Part shown: piece by piece, positions 1-5,936 of the stretch
Numbering within the stretch: position 1 is the stretch's first letter
Layout: each line of letters opens with the position of its first letter
NCBI GenBank assembly: GCA_035301025.1
Contig: DATGUV010000119.1
Location: forward strand, 1-7,097
Length of the DNA: 7,097 nucleotides
Source: CALAMD01 sp035301025
GTDB lineage: Bacteria; Bacillota; Bacilli; Bacillales; Amphibacillaceae
Direction: 5' to 3'
The notes under the pieces: generated by a model
Databases searched by the model: none
The model's input: only the letters and a program-made list of their open reading frames with translations
Told to the model about the DNA's origin: nothing
Position numbers and translations under genes: made by a program

Positions 1-2
1 GG

Positions 3-254
3 CTTGAATCAAATCCAAAAAATCGCGAATACTATGAAGCTATTGGAACAAAAGGTGGATCTACTGCCTTCATCATTAACCAAGCAATGTTTATTGAAAT
101 GCTTGACGGTACCCAATATGAATTCGTCATTTTAACAGATGGTTTATCCATTTTCCAAATGTTGTTAATGAGTAACAACTTAAACGCCTTCATCGTTGAG
201 TTCGCCAACGATGAAACCTTTCGAAAAGATGCGATTGATGCTTTCAATGAATAA
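3..254 (+). CDS. C-terminal end of a probable beta-lactamase-like serine hydrolase (5' truncated)
   Basis: This is an open frame entering from the left edge, with about 83 codons visible, ending in TAA at 252-254. Near its start it reads YYEAIGTKGGSTAFI. The KGGS stretch looks like the KTG-type third active-site motif of class A beta-lactamase-related serine hydrolases, in which the Lys-x-Gly lies on the beta strand beside the catalytic serine. In those proteins it is also followed by 50-70 residues of strand and helix ending in a charged tail, as here (FANDETFRKDAIDAFNE). The Ser-x-x-Lys motif and the signal sequence would lie outside the window, so activity cannot be judged. A terminator follows within 25 nt, so this gene ends its transcription unit. 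The coding frame is well supported; the family assignment rests on one motif and on resemblance from memory. Confidence 0.6.
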   Translation, partial: LESNPKNREYYEAIGTKGGSTAFIINQAMFIEMLDGTQYEFVILTDGLSIFQMLLMSNNLNAFIVEFANDETFRKDAIDAFNE

Positions 255-277
255 TAGATTCTAATAACAAAACATGT

Positions 278-317
278 GTGGGTACCATCCTTAAGCGGAA
301 GATGGTACCCACTCTTT
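278..317 (+). terminator. Rho-independent terminator of the serine hydrolase gene
   Basis: There is a perfect 12-bp stem, GTGGGTACCATC (278-289) paired with GATGGTACCCAC (301-312). An 11-nt loop separates the arms, and a T-rich run, TCTTTCTGTTTCT, follows. It lies 24 nt after the stop codon. On the minus strand the stem is followed by a looser T-rich stretch, so it may also stop transcripts of the convergent lipoprotein gene. Confidence 0.85.
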
Positions 318-343
318 CTGTTTCTAACAGATAATTAAAAGTG

Positions 344-372
344 ATAAAATTCTTCTTGAAGACAGATTTTAT
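344..372 (-). repeat. Small AT-rich inverted repeat, possible weak terminator of the minus-strand lipoprotein gene
   Basis: ATAAAAT (344-350) is the exact complement of ATTTTAT (366-372). Inside it, CTTC and GAAG can pair, leaving a short asymmetric bulge. Read on the minus strand the hairpin lies about 105 nt past the stop of the lipoprotein gene and runs into the AT-rich stretch ATCACTTTTAATT. It is GC-poor with only a broken T tract, so any terminator role is weak. Nothing else was seen in the 255-475 gap. Confidence 0.25.
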
Positions 373-475
373 GTACCACGCATATTAATGTGTTCATCGT
401 GACCGTGAGACTACTTTTTATGCATTCGCGGGAACATTAAACTATTCAGCTAGAATGTACCCTCTTCTTTTTCGT

Positions 476-2119
476 TTAATATCTCACTTCTTCTCGTGTA
501 TGTGTTTCTGCGAAAAAATTTGGGTCAGGGTCAAAGTAGCGTTCATCATAATGGAAGGTGAACTCATCGTCCACTACATACCCGGCACCCCAAGTAGGAT
601 CCATTTCGATCCATTCCCCGTCTACCAGCACTTCTACCCACGCATGTAATTCACCAGCTTGACCAACAACATAATGAGCTTCCATTCCTAGGGAGCGTAA
701 TAATGCGATGGCTAAATACGCATAATCCTGACAAACTCCTTTTCCTGAATCAAGTGCTTCTAGGGCACTGTCATACAGTCTGGTAAAACTATTTTCAGTT
801 TGGTATTTTTCCACATCATATGCCACGTGTTGAGCGACAAAGGCGTATACAGCATGTGCTTGTTCGCGCTCACCGGTAATTCCTTCGGTGATTTGTTCAG
901 CTCGTTCTTGAATAGACACGTGGTCAGATTCAATTCCTTGAGATGGCAGCAAGTCTCTTTGATCCTCAACATCTTCTACAGAAAATTGAGCGTCTGCGAT
1001 GGTTTGAAAATATTGAATATCTTCATCTGGTCGCGTAATATCTGGGATCATTATTTGCAAATCATATTCTCCTGGTCCGAATCTGAAATATGCATTTCCG
1101 GTAAATGTTCCATCCACGACAGGGAAGATGTAACTTGCTTCTTCATTTTCTGCTTGTGAGAACACTTTTGCAATAACGTGTGTAATTTCATCTGCTTTAT
1201 CAATAGACGTATCAATTGTTCCTGTTACTTCAAAGGCTTCTTCATTTCTATATTCTTTACTTGTATAAGAAGGGGAATCAAGCGCAATTCCATATGTTCC
1301 CGCTTCTATATATGTTTCCATGTATGCAAAAGATGCCTCTGTTTGATTGTCTGCATAAAAGACAGCAGATTCATAATAAAATTCATCTTCTGGATTGTAT
1401 AACTGAACGGAAACCCTGTGATCTCCAACCCCATAATATAAAGGAACATCCCCTGCAAAGGTACCGTCTATCACTGGGAAGGAAATTTGTTTCACTTCAT
1501 AATCCTTTTCAACGCCAATTAATACGGAATTACCTTCATAATCTTCCCCGATCGTTCCTTCTATATAAATGCTTTCATCCGCTTCATTGATTCCACTTAC
1601 AGGATCTTCCACCTGGAAATCATGTTGCAAGCCAAACTTTGTATATGTAATATCCTGTTTAATTTCAGTATCTGTATTTTCAACAATGAAAGAGGCTACA
1701 TCATAATACGTATCTTCTTCCCCAGCTTTATTACTTGCGGCGCGCATACTAATATCATATTCGCCTTTGCCTTGATGCACCGTTAATTCTTTCTTAAATG
1801 TCCCATCCTCAATTGGAATATAATAGTCGAAAGATTCTCCTGCATTTCCTGAAATGACGACCCAAATGAAATTTTGTTCTAACTGGTTTTCTGAAGATAT
1901 TTCACCTTCCACTGTAAATGATGATGTTATTTCGTTGTTTTTATATGTAGGAGATGTTAATTGAAAACCAATTTCCTCACCATAAGAAGTTTGTTCGATC
2001 TTCTTTTTAATAACGCCAATTGGTTGAGCATCTTCTGTATGATCATCAGTTGTTGAATTGGAACAACTTAATAACAAACTCACGCATAGGATTCCTATCC
2101 ATATTCCGATTTTCCTCAA
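476..2119 (-). CDS. Lipoprotein with three repeated beta-rich modules and a C-terminal transglutaminase-like domain
   Basis: This encodes about 547 aa, exported and membrane-anchored. The N-terminus is a short basic-hydrophobic signal ending in the lipobox LLSC (Cys19). Residues about 45-380 contain three homologous modules, each with a DGTF...G.G.Y/H core near residues 105, 217 and 335. They probably fold as beta sandwiches. The C-terminal part (about 395-547) is a transglutaminase-like domain of the papain-like superfamily. It has Cys463 in GKGVCQDYAYL, His492 in GELHAWVEV and Asp507 in EMDPTWG, the expected Cys-His-Asp triad. Bacterial members act as proteases, peptide ligases or wall-linked enzymes, and the substrate cannot be read from sequence. 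Start choice: the longest frame begins with GTG at 2128, but AAAGGGTGAT (2124-2133) overlaps that GTG and is well spaced for TTG at 2117-2119, so TTG is preferred. The gene is divergent from the heme operon, with no visible functional link. It is strongly acidic. Confidence 0.9.
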   Translation of the reverse strand: MRKIGIWIGILCVSLLLSCSNSTTDDHTEDAQPIGVIKKKIEQTSYGEEIGFQLTSPTYKNNEITSSFTVEGEISSENQLEQNFIWVVISGNAGESFDYYIPIEDGTFKKELTVHQGKGEYDISMRAASNKAGEEDTYYDVASFIVENTDTEIKQDITYTKFGLQHDFQVEDPVSGINEADESIYIEGTIGEDYEGNSVLIGVEKDYEVKQISFPVIDGTFAGDVPLYYGVGDHRVSVQLYNPEDEFYYESAVFYADNQTEASFAYMETYIEAGTYGIALDSPSYTSKEYRNEEAFEVTGTIDTSIDKADEITHVIAKVFSQAENEEASYIFPVVDGTFTGNAYFRFGPGEYDLQIMIPDITRPDEDIQYFQTIADAQFSVEDVEDQRDLLPSQGIESDHVSIQERAEQITEGITGEREQAHAVYAFVAQHVAYDVEKYQTENSFTRLYDSALEALDSGKGVCQDYAYLAIALLRSLGMEAHYVVGQAGELHAWVEVLVDGEWIEMDPTWGAGYVVDDEFTFHYDERYFDPDPNFFAETHTREEVRY

Positions 2120-2123
2120 AGTT

Positions 2124-2133
2124 ATCACCCTTT
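2124..2133 (-). promoter_or_regulatory. Ribosome binding site that favours the TTG start of the lipoprotein gene
   Basis: On the minus strand AAAGGGTGAT contains GGTGAT, which matches the 3' end of 16S rRNA. It is followed by AACT and then TTG. It directly overlaps the alternative GTG start (2126-2128), which therefore has no usable upstream site; an in-frame TAA lies just before that GTG. Confidence 0.55.
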
Positions 2134-2187
2134 ATCAATGCATATTCGATTCATTATGAGAACCCTTTCATTTATCATACTATGAAA

Positions 2188-2199
2188 TGGTTTAAACCA
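2188..2199. other. Perfect 12-bp palindrome in the divergent intergenic region
   Basis: TGGTTTAAACCA is a perfect dyad. It lies just upstream (on the minus strand) of a possible -10 element, TATGAT (complement of 2174-2179), for the lipoprotein gene, roughly where the spacer of that promoter would be. It could be an operator, but no matching -35 hexamer is convincing and no known regulator consensus was recognised. Confidence 0.3.
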
Positions 2200-2250
2200 C
2201 TAGAAATACAATAAAATCATTCCATAAAATCCACCAATTTTTATATTTCA

Positions 2251-2279
2251 TTGACAACTTAATTGAGAAAGGTTATCAT
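2251..2279 (+). promoter_or_regulatory. Sigma-A promoter of the heme uptake operon
   Basis: A perfect -35 TTGACA (2251-2256) and a -10 TATCAT (2274-2279) are separated by exactly 17 bp. Transcription would start near 2286, giving a leader of about 40 nt before the GTG start of the isdE-like gene. The -10 region is overlapped by one Fur-like site, and the second lies just downstream of the start point, which is the usual arrangement for repression by iron-loaded Fur. Confidence 0.85.
2264..2278 (+). promoter_or_regulatory. Upstream Fur-like operator overlapping the -10 region
   Basis: TGAGAAA-G-GTTATCA matches the 7-1-7 Fur consensus TGATAAT-N-ATTATCA at 11 of 14 defined positions. It covers the promoter spacer and the -10 element. 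Confidence 0.6.
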
Positions 2280-2291
2280 TCTTATTGAAAT

Positions 2292-2306
2292 TGAAAATCA
2301 TTCTCA
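2292..2306 (+). promoter_or_regulatory. Fur box between the transcription start and the ribosome binding site
   Basis: TGAAAAT-C-ATTCTCA matches the 7-1-7 Fur consensus at 12 of 14 positions and is symmetrical about C2299. It is centred 28 bp from the first site. A bound dimer here would block transcription initiation, so the operon should be induced by iron starvation. Confidence 0.8.
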
Positions 2307-2327
2307 TTTAAAAAAGGAGGAAGTTAA

Positions 2328-3308
2328 GTGAAAAGATTATTGCTTTTATCTGGATTATTCATGATCTCTTTACTTGTAGCATGTTCCAGTAGTTCAACAG
2401 ATAAAGATAATGCTTCGGCCAAGGAGGAAGGGGAAACAGTTTCAGATGAAGGTGTGTACAGTTTGGAAAATGACGGTGTTGATGAGAAAAAGTTTCAAGA
2501 AGACTTGGAACAATTCCCTGAAAACATTCCTGAGCGTGTAATTACTACTTCTGTCCCAATTACGGAAATGCTACAGTTACTAGATATTACGCCTGTTGGT
2601 GTTCCGACTTCTACAAATCCAATTCCGGAAGAATTTAGTGAAATTGACCAAATTGGCTCTCCAATGGAACCTGATTTAGAAGTGGTAACACATTTAGAGC
2701 CTGATCTCATTATTGGCGCAACATCTTTAAAAGATACATTAGAAGATCGTTTAAGTGGCATTGAGTTAGACCGGGCTTACTTAAAAACAGATTCCTTTGA
2801 AGATCTTAAGCGGTCCTTTAAAGCATTAGGAACATATTTTGACAAAACCGAAGAAATGAACGAAGTATTGGAAGAAATTCTATCATTAGAAAATGACCTT
2901 ATACAACAAGCGGAAGGAAAAGATTTACCTAGTGTTCTGTTAATGATTGGAACTGCAGATTCGTTCATGGTCATGAGTGAAGATTCTTATGTAGGCAGCC
3001 TCGTTGAAAAACTAGGGGCTGAAAACATCGCTTCAACTGCACTGCAAGCAACGGAAACGTATTCGCCAATGAATATAGAAGATGTGGTCGTAGCTGATCC
3101 GGATATTATTTTCGTTCTAGCATCTGGTGATCATGGCGCTTCAGAAAATATGTTTGAAGAAGAGGTGCAGAAAAACGATATTTGGAAAAGCCTCTCAGCT
3201 TATGAAAATGACACCATCCATATACTAGATTATGATATTTTCGGTGTTACATCGATCCAAAATGTGTCTCGAGCAATGACGGAGTTGGCAGATTACTTCT
3301 TTGAATAA
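2328..3308 (+). CDS. isdE: IsdE-like heme-binding lipoprotein of a heme ABC transporter
   Basis: This encodes 326 aa, starting with GTG at 2328 behind AGGAGG (2315-2320, 7-nt spacing). The signal peptide ends in the lipobox LVAC, so Cys19 is the lipidated residue. An acidic Ser-rich linker (about 20-65) leads to a class III (FecB/BtuF-type) substrate-binding fold of two lobes joined by a helix. It resembles Staphylococcus aureus IsdE from memory in several blocks: VGVPTS (91-95), IGSPMEP (109-115), LEPDLIIGATSLKD (123-136), NDIWKSL (283-289) and FGVTS...SRAMTELADYFF at the end. IsdE binds heme through a Met and a His. Here Met113 in SPMEP and His269 in GDHGA occupy the matching regions, which favours heme over a siderophore. 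It should receive heme at the outer membrane face and deliver it to the permease encoded downstream. No NEAT-domain wall protein is encoded in the window. Confidence 0.87.
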   Translation: MKRLLLLSGLFMISLLVACSSSSTDKDNASAKEEGETVSDEGVYSLENDGVDEKKFQEDLEQFPENIPERVITTSVPITEMLQLLDITPVGVPTSTNPIPEEFSEIDQIGSPMEPDLEVVTHLEPDLIIGATSLKDTLEDRLSGIELDRAYLKTDSFEDLKRSFKALGTYFDKTEEMNEVLEEILSLENDLIQQAEGKDLPSVLLMIGTADSFMVMSEDSYVGSLVEKLGAENIASTALQATETYSPMNIEDVVVADPDIIFVLASGDHGASENMFEEEVQKNDIWKSLSAYENDTIHILDYDIFGVTSIQNVSRAMTELADYFFE

Positions 3309-3317
3309 ACATCCGAA

Positions 3318-3429
3318 TGAATTTCATAATGACCAAAATCAGCTATGTCACTACAACATGTAGTTTCGAAAGCTCAAACGGAACTACATGTTGTAGTGAA
3401 ATGGCATAAAAGACGTATTATGAAATTCA
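3318..3429. repeat. 112-nt imperfect palindrome (long hairpin) between the isdE- and isdF-like genes
   Basis: Outer arms of 13 bp (3318-3330 with 3417-3429, TGAATTTCATAAT) and inner arms of 21 bp with one G-T pair (3348-3368 with 3379-3399) surround a 10-nt loop. The arms are separated on each side by exactly 17 nt. Within those 17 nt, 3342-3346 can also pair with 3401-3405. Each inner arm is itself a dyad, ACTACA-N3-TGTAGT (3350-3364) and ACTACA-TGT-TGTAGT (3383-3397). ATCC occurs 3 bp outside both ends (3311-3314 and 3433-3436), compatible with a small target duplication but short enough for chance. No T tract follows. It may be a MITE-like element or an mRNA hairpin that stabilises the upstream lipoprotein message. 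Confidence 0.85.
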
Positions 3430-3510
3430 CTAATCCATTAAATATTCAAAAGTTTCCAAGTATAAACATGGATGTTTCTAGGAAAGTGTTGTGTGAAAGT
3501 AGGGAGTTGG

Positions 3511-4503
3511 ATGAAGAAGTTCCAGTTAGGTAAAGGATCAATTGTTTGCATCACATTTGTAATAACAATTATAGTGGGCATTATTGCTATTGGACTAGGT
3601 AGTGTAAGTATTACAGTTCCTGAAATCTTACATACTATTTTTCAAACATCTTCTACCTCTGTTCATGAAACAATTATTATCGATATTCGTTTACCAAGGG
3701 TACTACTCGCTATGATTGTTGGAGCCAATATTGCAATTTCAGGGGCGTTACTTCAAGCAGTTGTCGGAAATCCTTTAGCAGATCCAGGTCTTACGGGAGT
3801 AACGAGTGGTGCCGCTGTTTGTGTGTTACTCATTTATCTTGTCATGCCAGAATATACTCAATTTATTCCAATAGCTGCTTTTGCAGGGGGACTTATTGCA
3901 GCTACTATTGTGTATTCGTTAGCTTGGAAAAAGAATGGACTTTCTCCCATTACGATTATTTTAGCAGGAGTGGCAGTCAATGCCATTGCTGGAGGAGCAA
4001 CTGGTTATTTATCCATCTTATACAGTGATCGATTACCATCTGCTCTTCAATGGTTAAATGGTAGTTTAGCAGCCAAGGGGACGAATGCCTTAATGATGAT
4101 TCTCCCGTATACCATCATTGGTTGGATATTATCCATCTTCGCCATTCGAAAAGCGAATATTATTCGAATGGGAGACCAAGTCGCTACAAATTTAGGGGAA
4201 AATGTAAACCGCATCCGCATAGTGTTGTCTATTTTAGCCGTATTTTTAACCGCCGCTTCTGTTGCAGCAATTGGAATGATTGGTTTTATCGGACTCATTG
4301 TTCCCCATATTGCTCGTTTGCTTGTTGGTTCAAATTACAAATACTTATTACCGATGAGTATGGCGCTTGGTGCCCTTATATTACTTGTAGCAGATACAGG
4401 TGGACGAACTTTATTTGCACCGTTAGAAATTCCAGCAGGTATTTTAATGGCCATGATCGGCGGACCTTACTTTTTATATTTAATGAGAAGGAGGGCTCTG
4501 TAA
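3511..4503 (+). CDS. isdF: FecCD-family heme/iron ABC transporter permease, IsdF-like
   Basis: This encodes 330 aa, an integral membrane protein with about nine to ten hydrophobic helices (first about 11-30, last about 307-324). Family marks are RLPR (60-63), GNPLADPGLTGVTSGA (86-101), QWLNGSL (180-186), the coupling region GFIGLIVPHIAR (258-269) that contacts the ATPase, and EIPAG...GGPYFLYL at the end. Length is normal for FecCD permeases. Start choice: the frame is open upstream to ATG 3472, but that ATG has no ribosome binding site. GTG 3493 (AGGA at 3480, 9 nt away) and ATG 3511 (GGAG at 3503-3506, 4 nt away) are both possible. ATG 3511 is preferred because it gives a typical basic N-terminus running straight into helix 1. 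A homodimer is expected to form the heme channel with the ATPase encoded next. It is separated from the isdE-like gene by the long palindrome. Confidence 0.88.
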   Translation: MKKFQLGKGSIVCITFVITIIVGIIAIGLGSVSITVPEILHTIFQTSSTSVHETIIIDIRLPRVLLAMIVGANIAISGALLQAVVGNPLADPGLTGVTSGAAVCVLLIYLVMPEYTQFIPIAAFAGGLIAATIVYSLAWKKNGLSPITIILAGVAVNAIAGGATGYLSILYSDRLPSALQWLNGSLAAKGTNALMMILPYTIIGWILSIFAIRKANIIRMGDQVATNLGENVNRIRIVLSILAVFLTAASVAAIGMIGFIGLIVPHIARLLVGSNYKYLLPMSMALGALILLVADTGGRTLFAPLEIPAGILMAMIGGPYFLYLMRRRAL

Positions 4504-5334
4504 ATGTTAATAGCTGAATCTGTTTCTGTTCGATATGACAAACAGACCATCGTGAAAGACTTTTCTTTTACAGCAGCTTCAGGGGAAATTGTGTCCATTA
4601 TCGGGCCAAACGGTTCTGGAAAATCTACCTTACTAAAAGCTGTGGCAAAAAACATACCTTATTTCCAGGGAAATGTTTTTTTAGAAGGTAAAGATATTCG
4701 GTCTTTACGTCCAAAGCAAGTAGCTCAAAAAATGTGTATGGTGAGTCAAAAAAATAGTGCACCAATGGATATGACTGTGATTGATCTAGTCACTTATGGA
4801 AGACATCCCCATAAAAAATGGTATGAAACGATTCATGATCATGACCGGAAAATCATTGATTGGGCACTGGAACGAACCTATTTAACAGCGTATAAACACC
4901 GAACAGTTGCCTCCCTATCTGGTGGAGAATCACAAAGGGCTTGGATTGCGATGGCACTTGCCCAACAGCCGAAAGTTCTTTTATTAGATGAGCCTACAAC
5001 CTATTTAGACATTTCTCATCAACATGAAGTCCTTGAACTCGTTCGGGAATTGAATCAAGACATGGGGATGACAGTTCTCATGGTCTTACATGATTTAAAT
5101 CAAGCAGCTCGGTATAGTGACCAAATAATTGTAGTGCAAGAAGGGCGTCGGGTCATGTGTGGAAGCCCAGGGTGTGTGATGACGACAGATATGATCCGTG
5201 ATGTGTATCACATGCATGCGGAAGTAGAATATGTGCACACTGAAACAAGTCCACGGGTGCATTTATTATGTACCGCCCGTGATAATAATGGCACCTGCAT
5301 CCGAAAAACGATGCACCAAAGAATGGATGATTAA
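4504..5334 (+). CDS. ATP-binding protein of the heme/iron ABC transporter (FecE/FhuC type)
   Basis: This encodes a 276-aa cytoplasmic ATPase that drives the IsdF-like permease. Every ABC motif is intact: Walker A GPNGSGKST (34-42), Q-loop Gln82, signature LSGGES (138-143), Walker B VLLLDEPT (158-165) and the switch His196 in VLHDLN. The start ATG directly follows the stop of the permease gene, and its ribosome binding site AAGGAGGG (4488-4495) lies inside that gene, so the two are translationally coupled. Staphylococci commonly use the unlinked FhuC for Isd and siderophore permeases; here the ATPase gene is in the operon. The C-terminal 41 residues carry five His and two Cys, more than expected for this family. 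No symbol is given because heme-specific and siderophore-specific members cannot be told apart by sequence. Confidence 0.9.
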   Translation: MLIAESVSVRYDKQTIVKDFSFTAASGEIVSIIGPNGSGKSTLLKAVAKNIPYFQGNVFLEGKDIRSLRPKQVAQKMCMVSQKNSAPMDMTVIDLVTYGRHPHKKWYETIHDHDRKIIDWALERTYLTAYKHRTVASLSGGESQRAWIAMALAQQPKVLLLDEPTTYLDISHQHEVLELVRELNQDMGMTVLMVLHDLNQAARYSDQIIVVQEGRRVMCGSPGCVMTTDMIRDVYHMHAEVEYVHTETSPRVHLLCTARDNNGTCIRKTMHQRMDD

Positions 5335-5423
5335 GTGTTTTTATGAGAAATGTATGCACCATGGTCAAAGGAGTGTCTTTCCTCGACGTATAAGATATTA
5401 CACATTCATTGGAGGTTATTGAT

Positions 5424-5924
5424 ATGAAAAAAACGATTGATATAGAGAAGAACAAAGAAAAATATTTAACGTTCGTTCAGCAAAAACAAACATTAGTCTT
5501 GAGTATGCTAGATGACCAAGGACAACCTTTTACAAGTTGTGCGCCTTTTGTACAAACAGATGACAAATTATACATTTACATTAGTGAAGTTGCAGAACAC
5601 TATCATTTCTTAGAGAAGAATGAAAGGATTGACGTGCTTCTCATTGCTGACGAGGCTGATTCTAACAATGCTTTTGCAACAGAACGTGCTCGTTGGAACT
5701 GTACAGTTAAGAATATCGGTAATGACGGACATGAAGACATTTTTCACTCGTTTCATGAAAAACACGGGAAGGCAATGGTAGACATGTTACGTAATTTAGA
5801 TTTTTCCTTATTTGAGCTAACGCCAGAAAATGGTCGATATGTGATTGGTTTTGGATTAGCATTTGATGTCGATATTAACGGGGATACTTTTGTTCATGTT
5901 GTTGTAGATAAAGACAATAAATAA
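5424..5924 (+). CDS. HugZ/HutZ-family heme-utilisation protein (FMN-binding split-barrel fold)
   Basis: This encodes a 166-aa cytosolic protein. Start ATG 5424 has GGAGG at 5411-5415 with an 8-nt gap; a TTG at 5409 overlaps that site and is rejected. The sequence follows the pyridoxamine-phosphate-oxidase-like split barrel as seen in HugZ/HutZ: LVLSMLDDQGQPFTSCAPFV (24-43), LYIYISEVAEHYHFL (49-63), LLIADEAD...FATERARWNCTV (72-95), and DFSLFELTPENGRYVIGFGLAF (126-147). HugZ (Helicobacter, Campylobacter) and HutZ (Vibrio) bind heme at a dimer interface and degrade it or support its use. Its position after a heme importer fits a role in releasing iron, replacing the unrelated IsdG enzymes of staphylococcal isd loci. 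The only His in the C-terminal 40 residues is His158; whether it corresponds to the heme ligand is not certain. The gene lies 89 nt after the ATPase gene with no terminator between. Confidence 0.83.
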   Translation: MKKTIDIEKNKEKYLTFVQQKQTLVLSMLDDQGQPFTSCAPFVQTDDKLYIYISEVAEHYHFLEKNERIDVLLIADEADSNNAFATERARWNCTVKNIGNDGHEDIFHSFHEKHGKAMVDMLRNLDFSLFELTPENGRYVIGFGLAFDVDINGDTFVHVVVDKDNK

Positions 5925-5936
5925 GGAGTGAGAAAT

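Noticed and set aside
378..393. ACGCAT-N4-ATGTGT hairpin as terminator of the minus-strand gene
   Set aside because: The stem is only 6 bp with a wobble pair and has no T tract on either strand.
800..1590. Several plus-strand ORFs of 74-124 codons opposite the lipoprotein gene
   Set aside because: They are antisense shadows of a well-supported 547-aa protein, Cys- and Phe-rich in the manner of reverse-strand reading, with no ribosome binding sites.
3350..3397. ACTACA-N3-TGTAGT dyads as BlaI/MecI- or CopY-type operators
   Set aside because: The TACA...TGTA pattern is suggestive, but the spacing does not clearly match, no promoter is nearby, and the dyads are arms of a much longer palindrome.
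3438..3466. Internal promoter TTAAAT-N17-TATAAA before the permease gene
   Set aside because: The -35 hexamer matches at only three positions, so this is too weak to call in AT-rich intergenic sequence.
3472..3510. Upstream ATG and GTG starts for the permease
   Set aside because: ATG 3472 lacks a ribosome binding site. GTG 3493 is possible, but the extra residues (MKVGSW) add nothing typical before the basic N-terminus starting at 3511.
5353..5421. 22-codon ORF in the gap before the HugZ-like gene
   Set aside because: It has no upstream ribosome binding site and overlaps the ribosome binding site of the HugZ-like gene; the gap otherwise shows no promoter or terminator.
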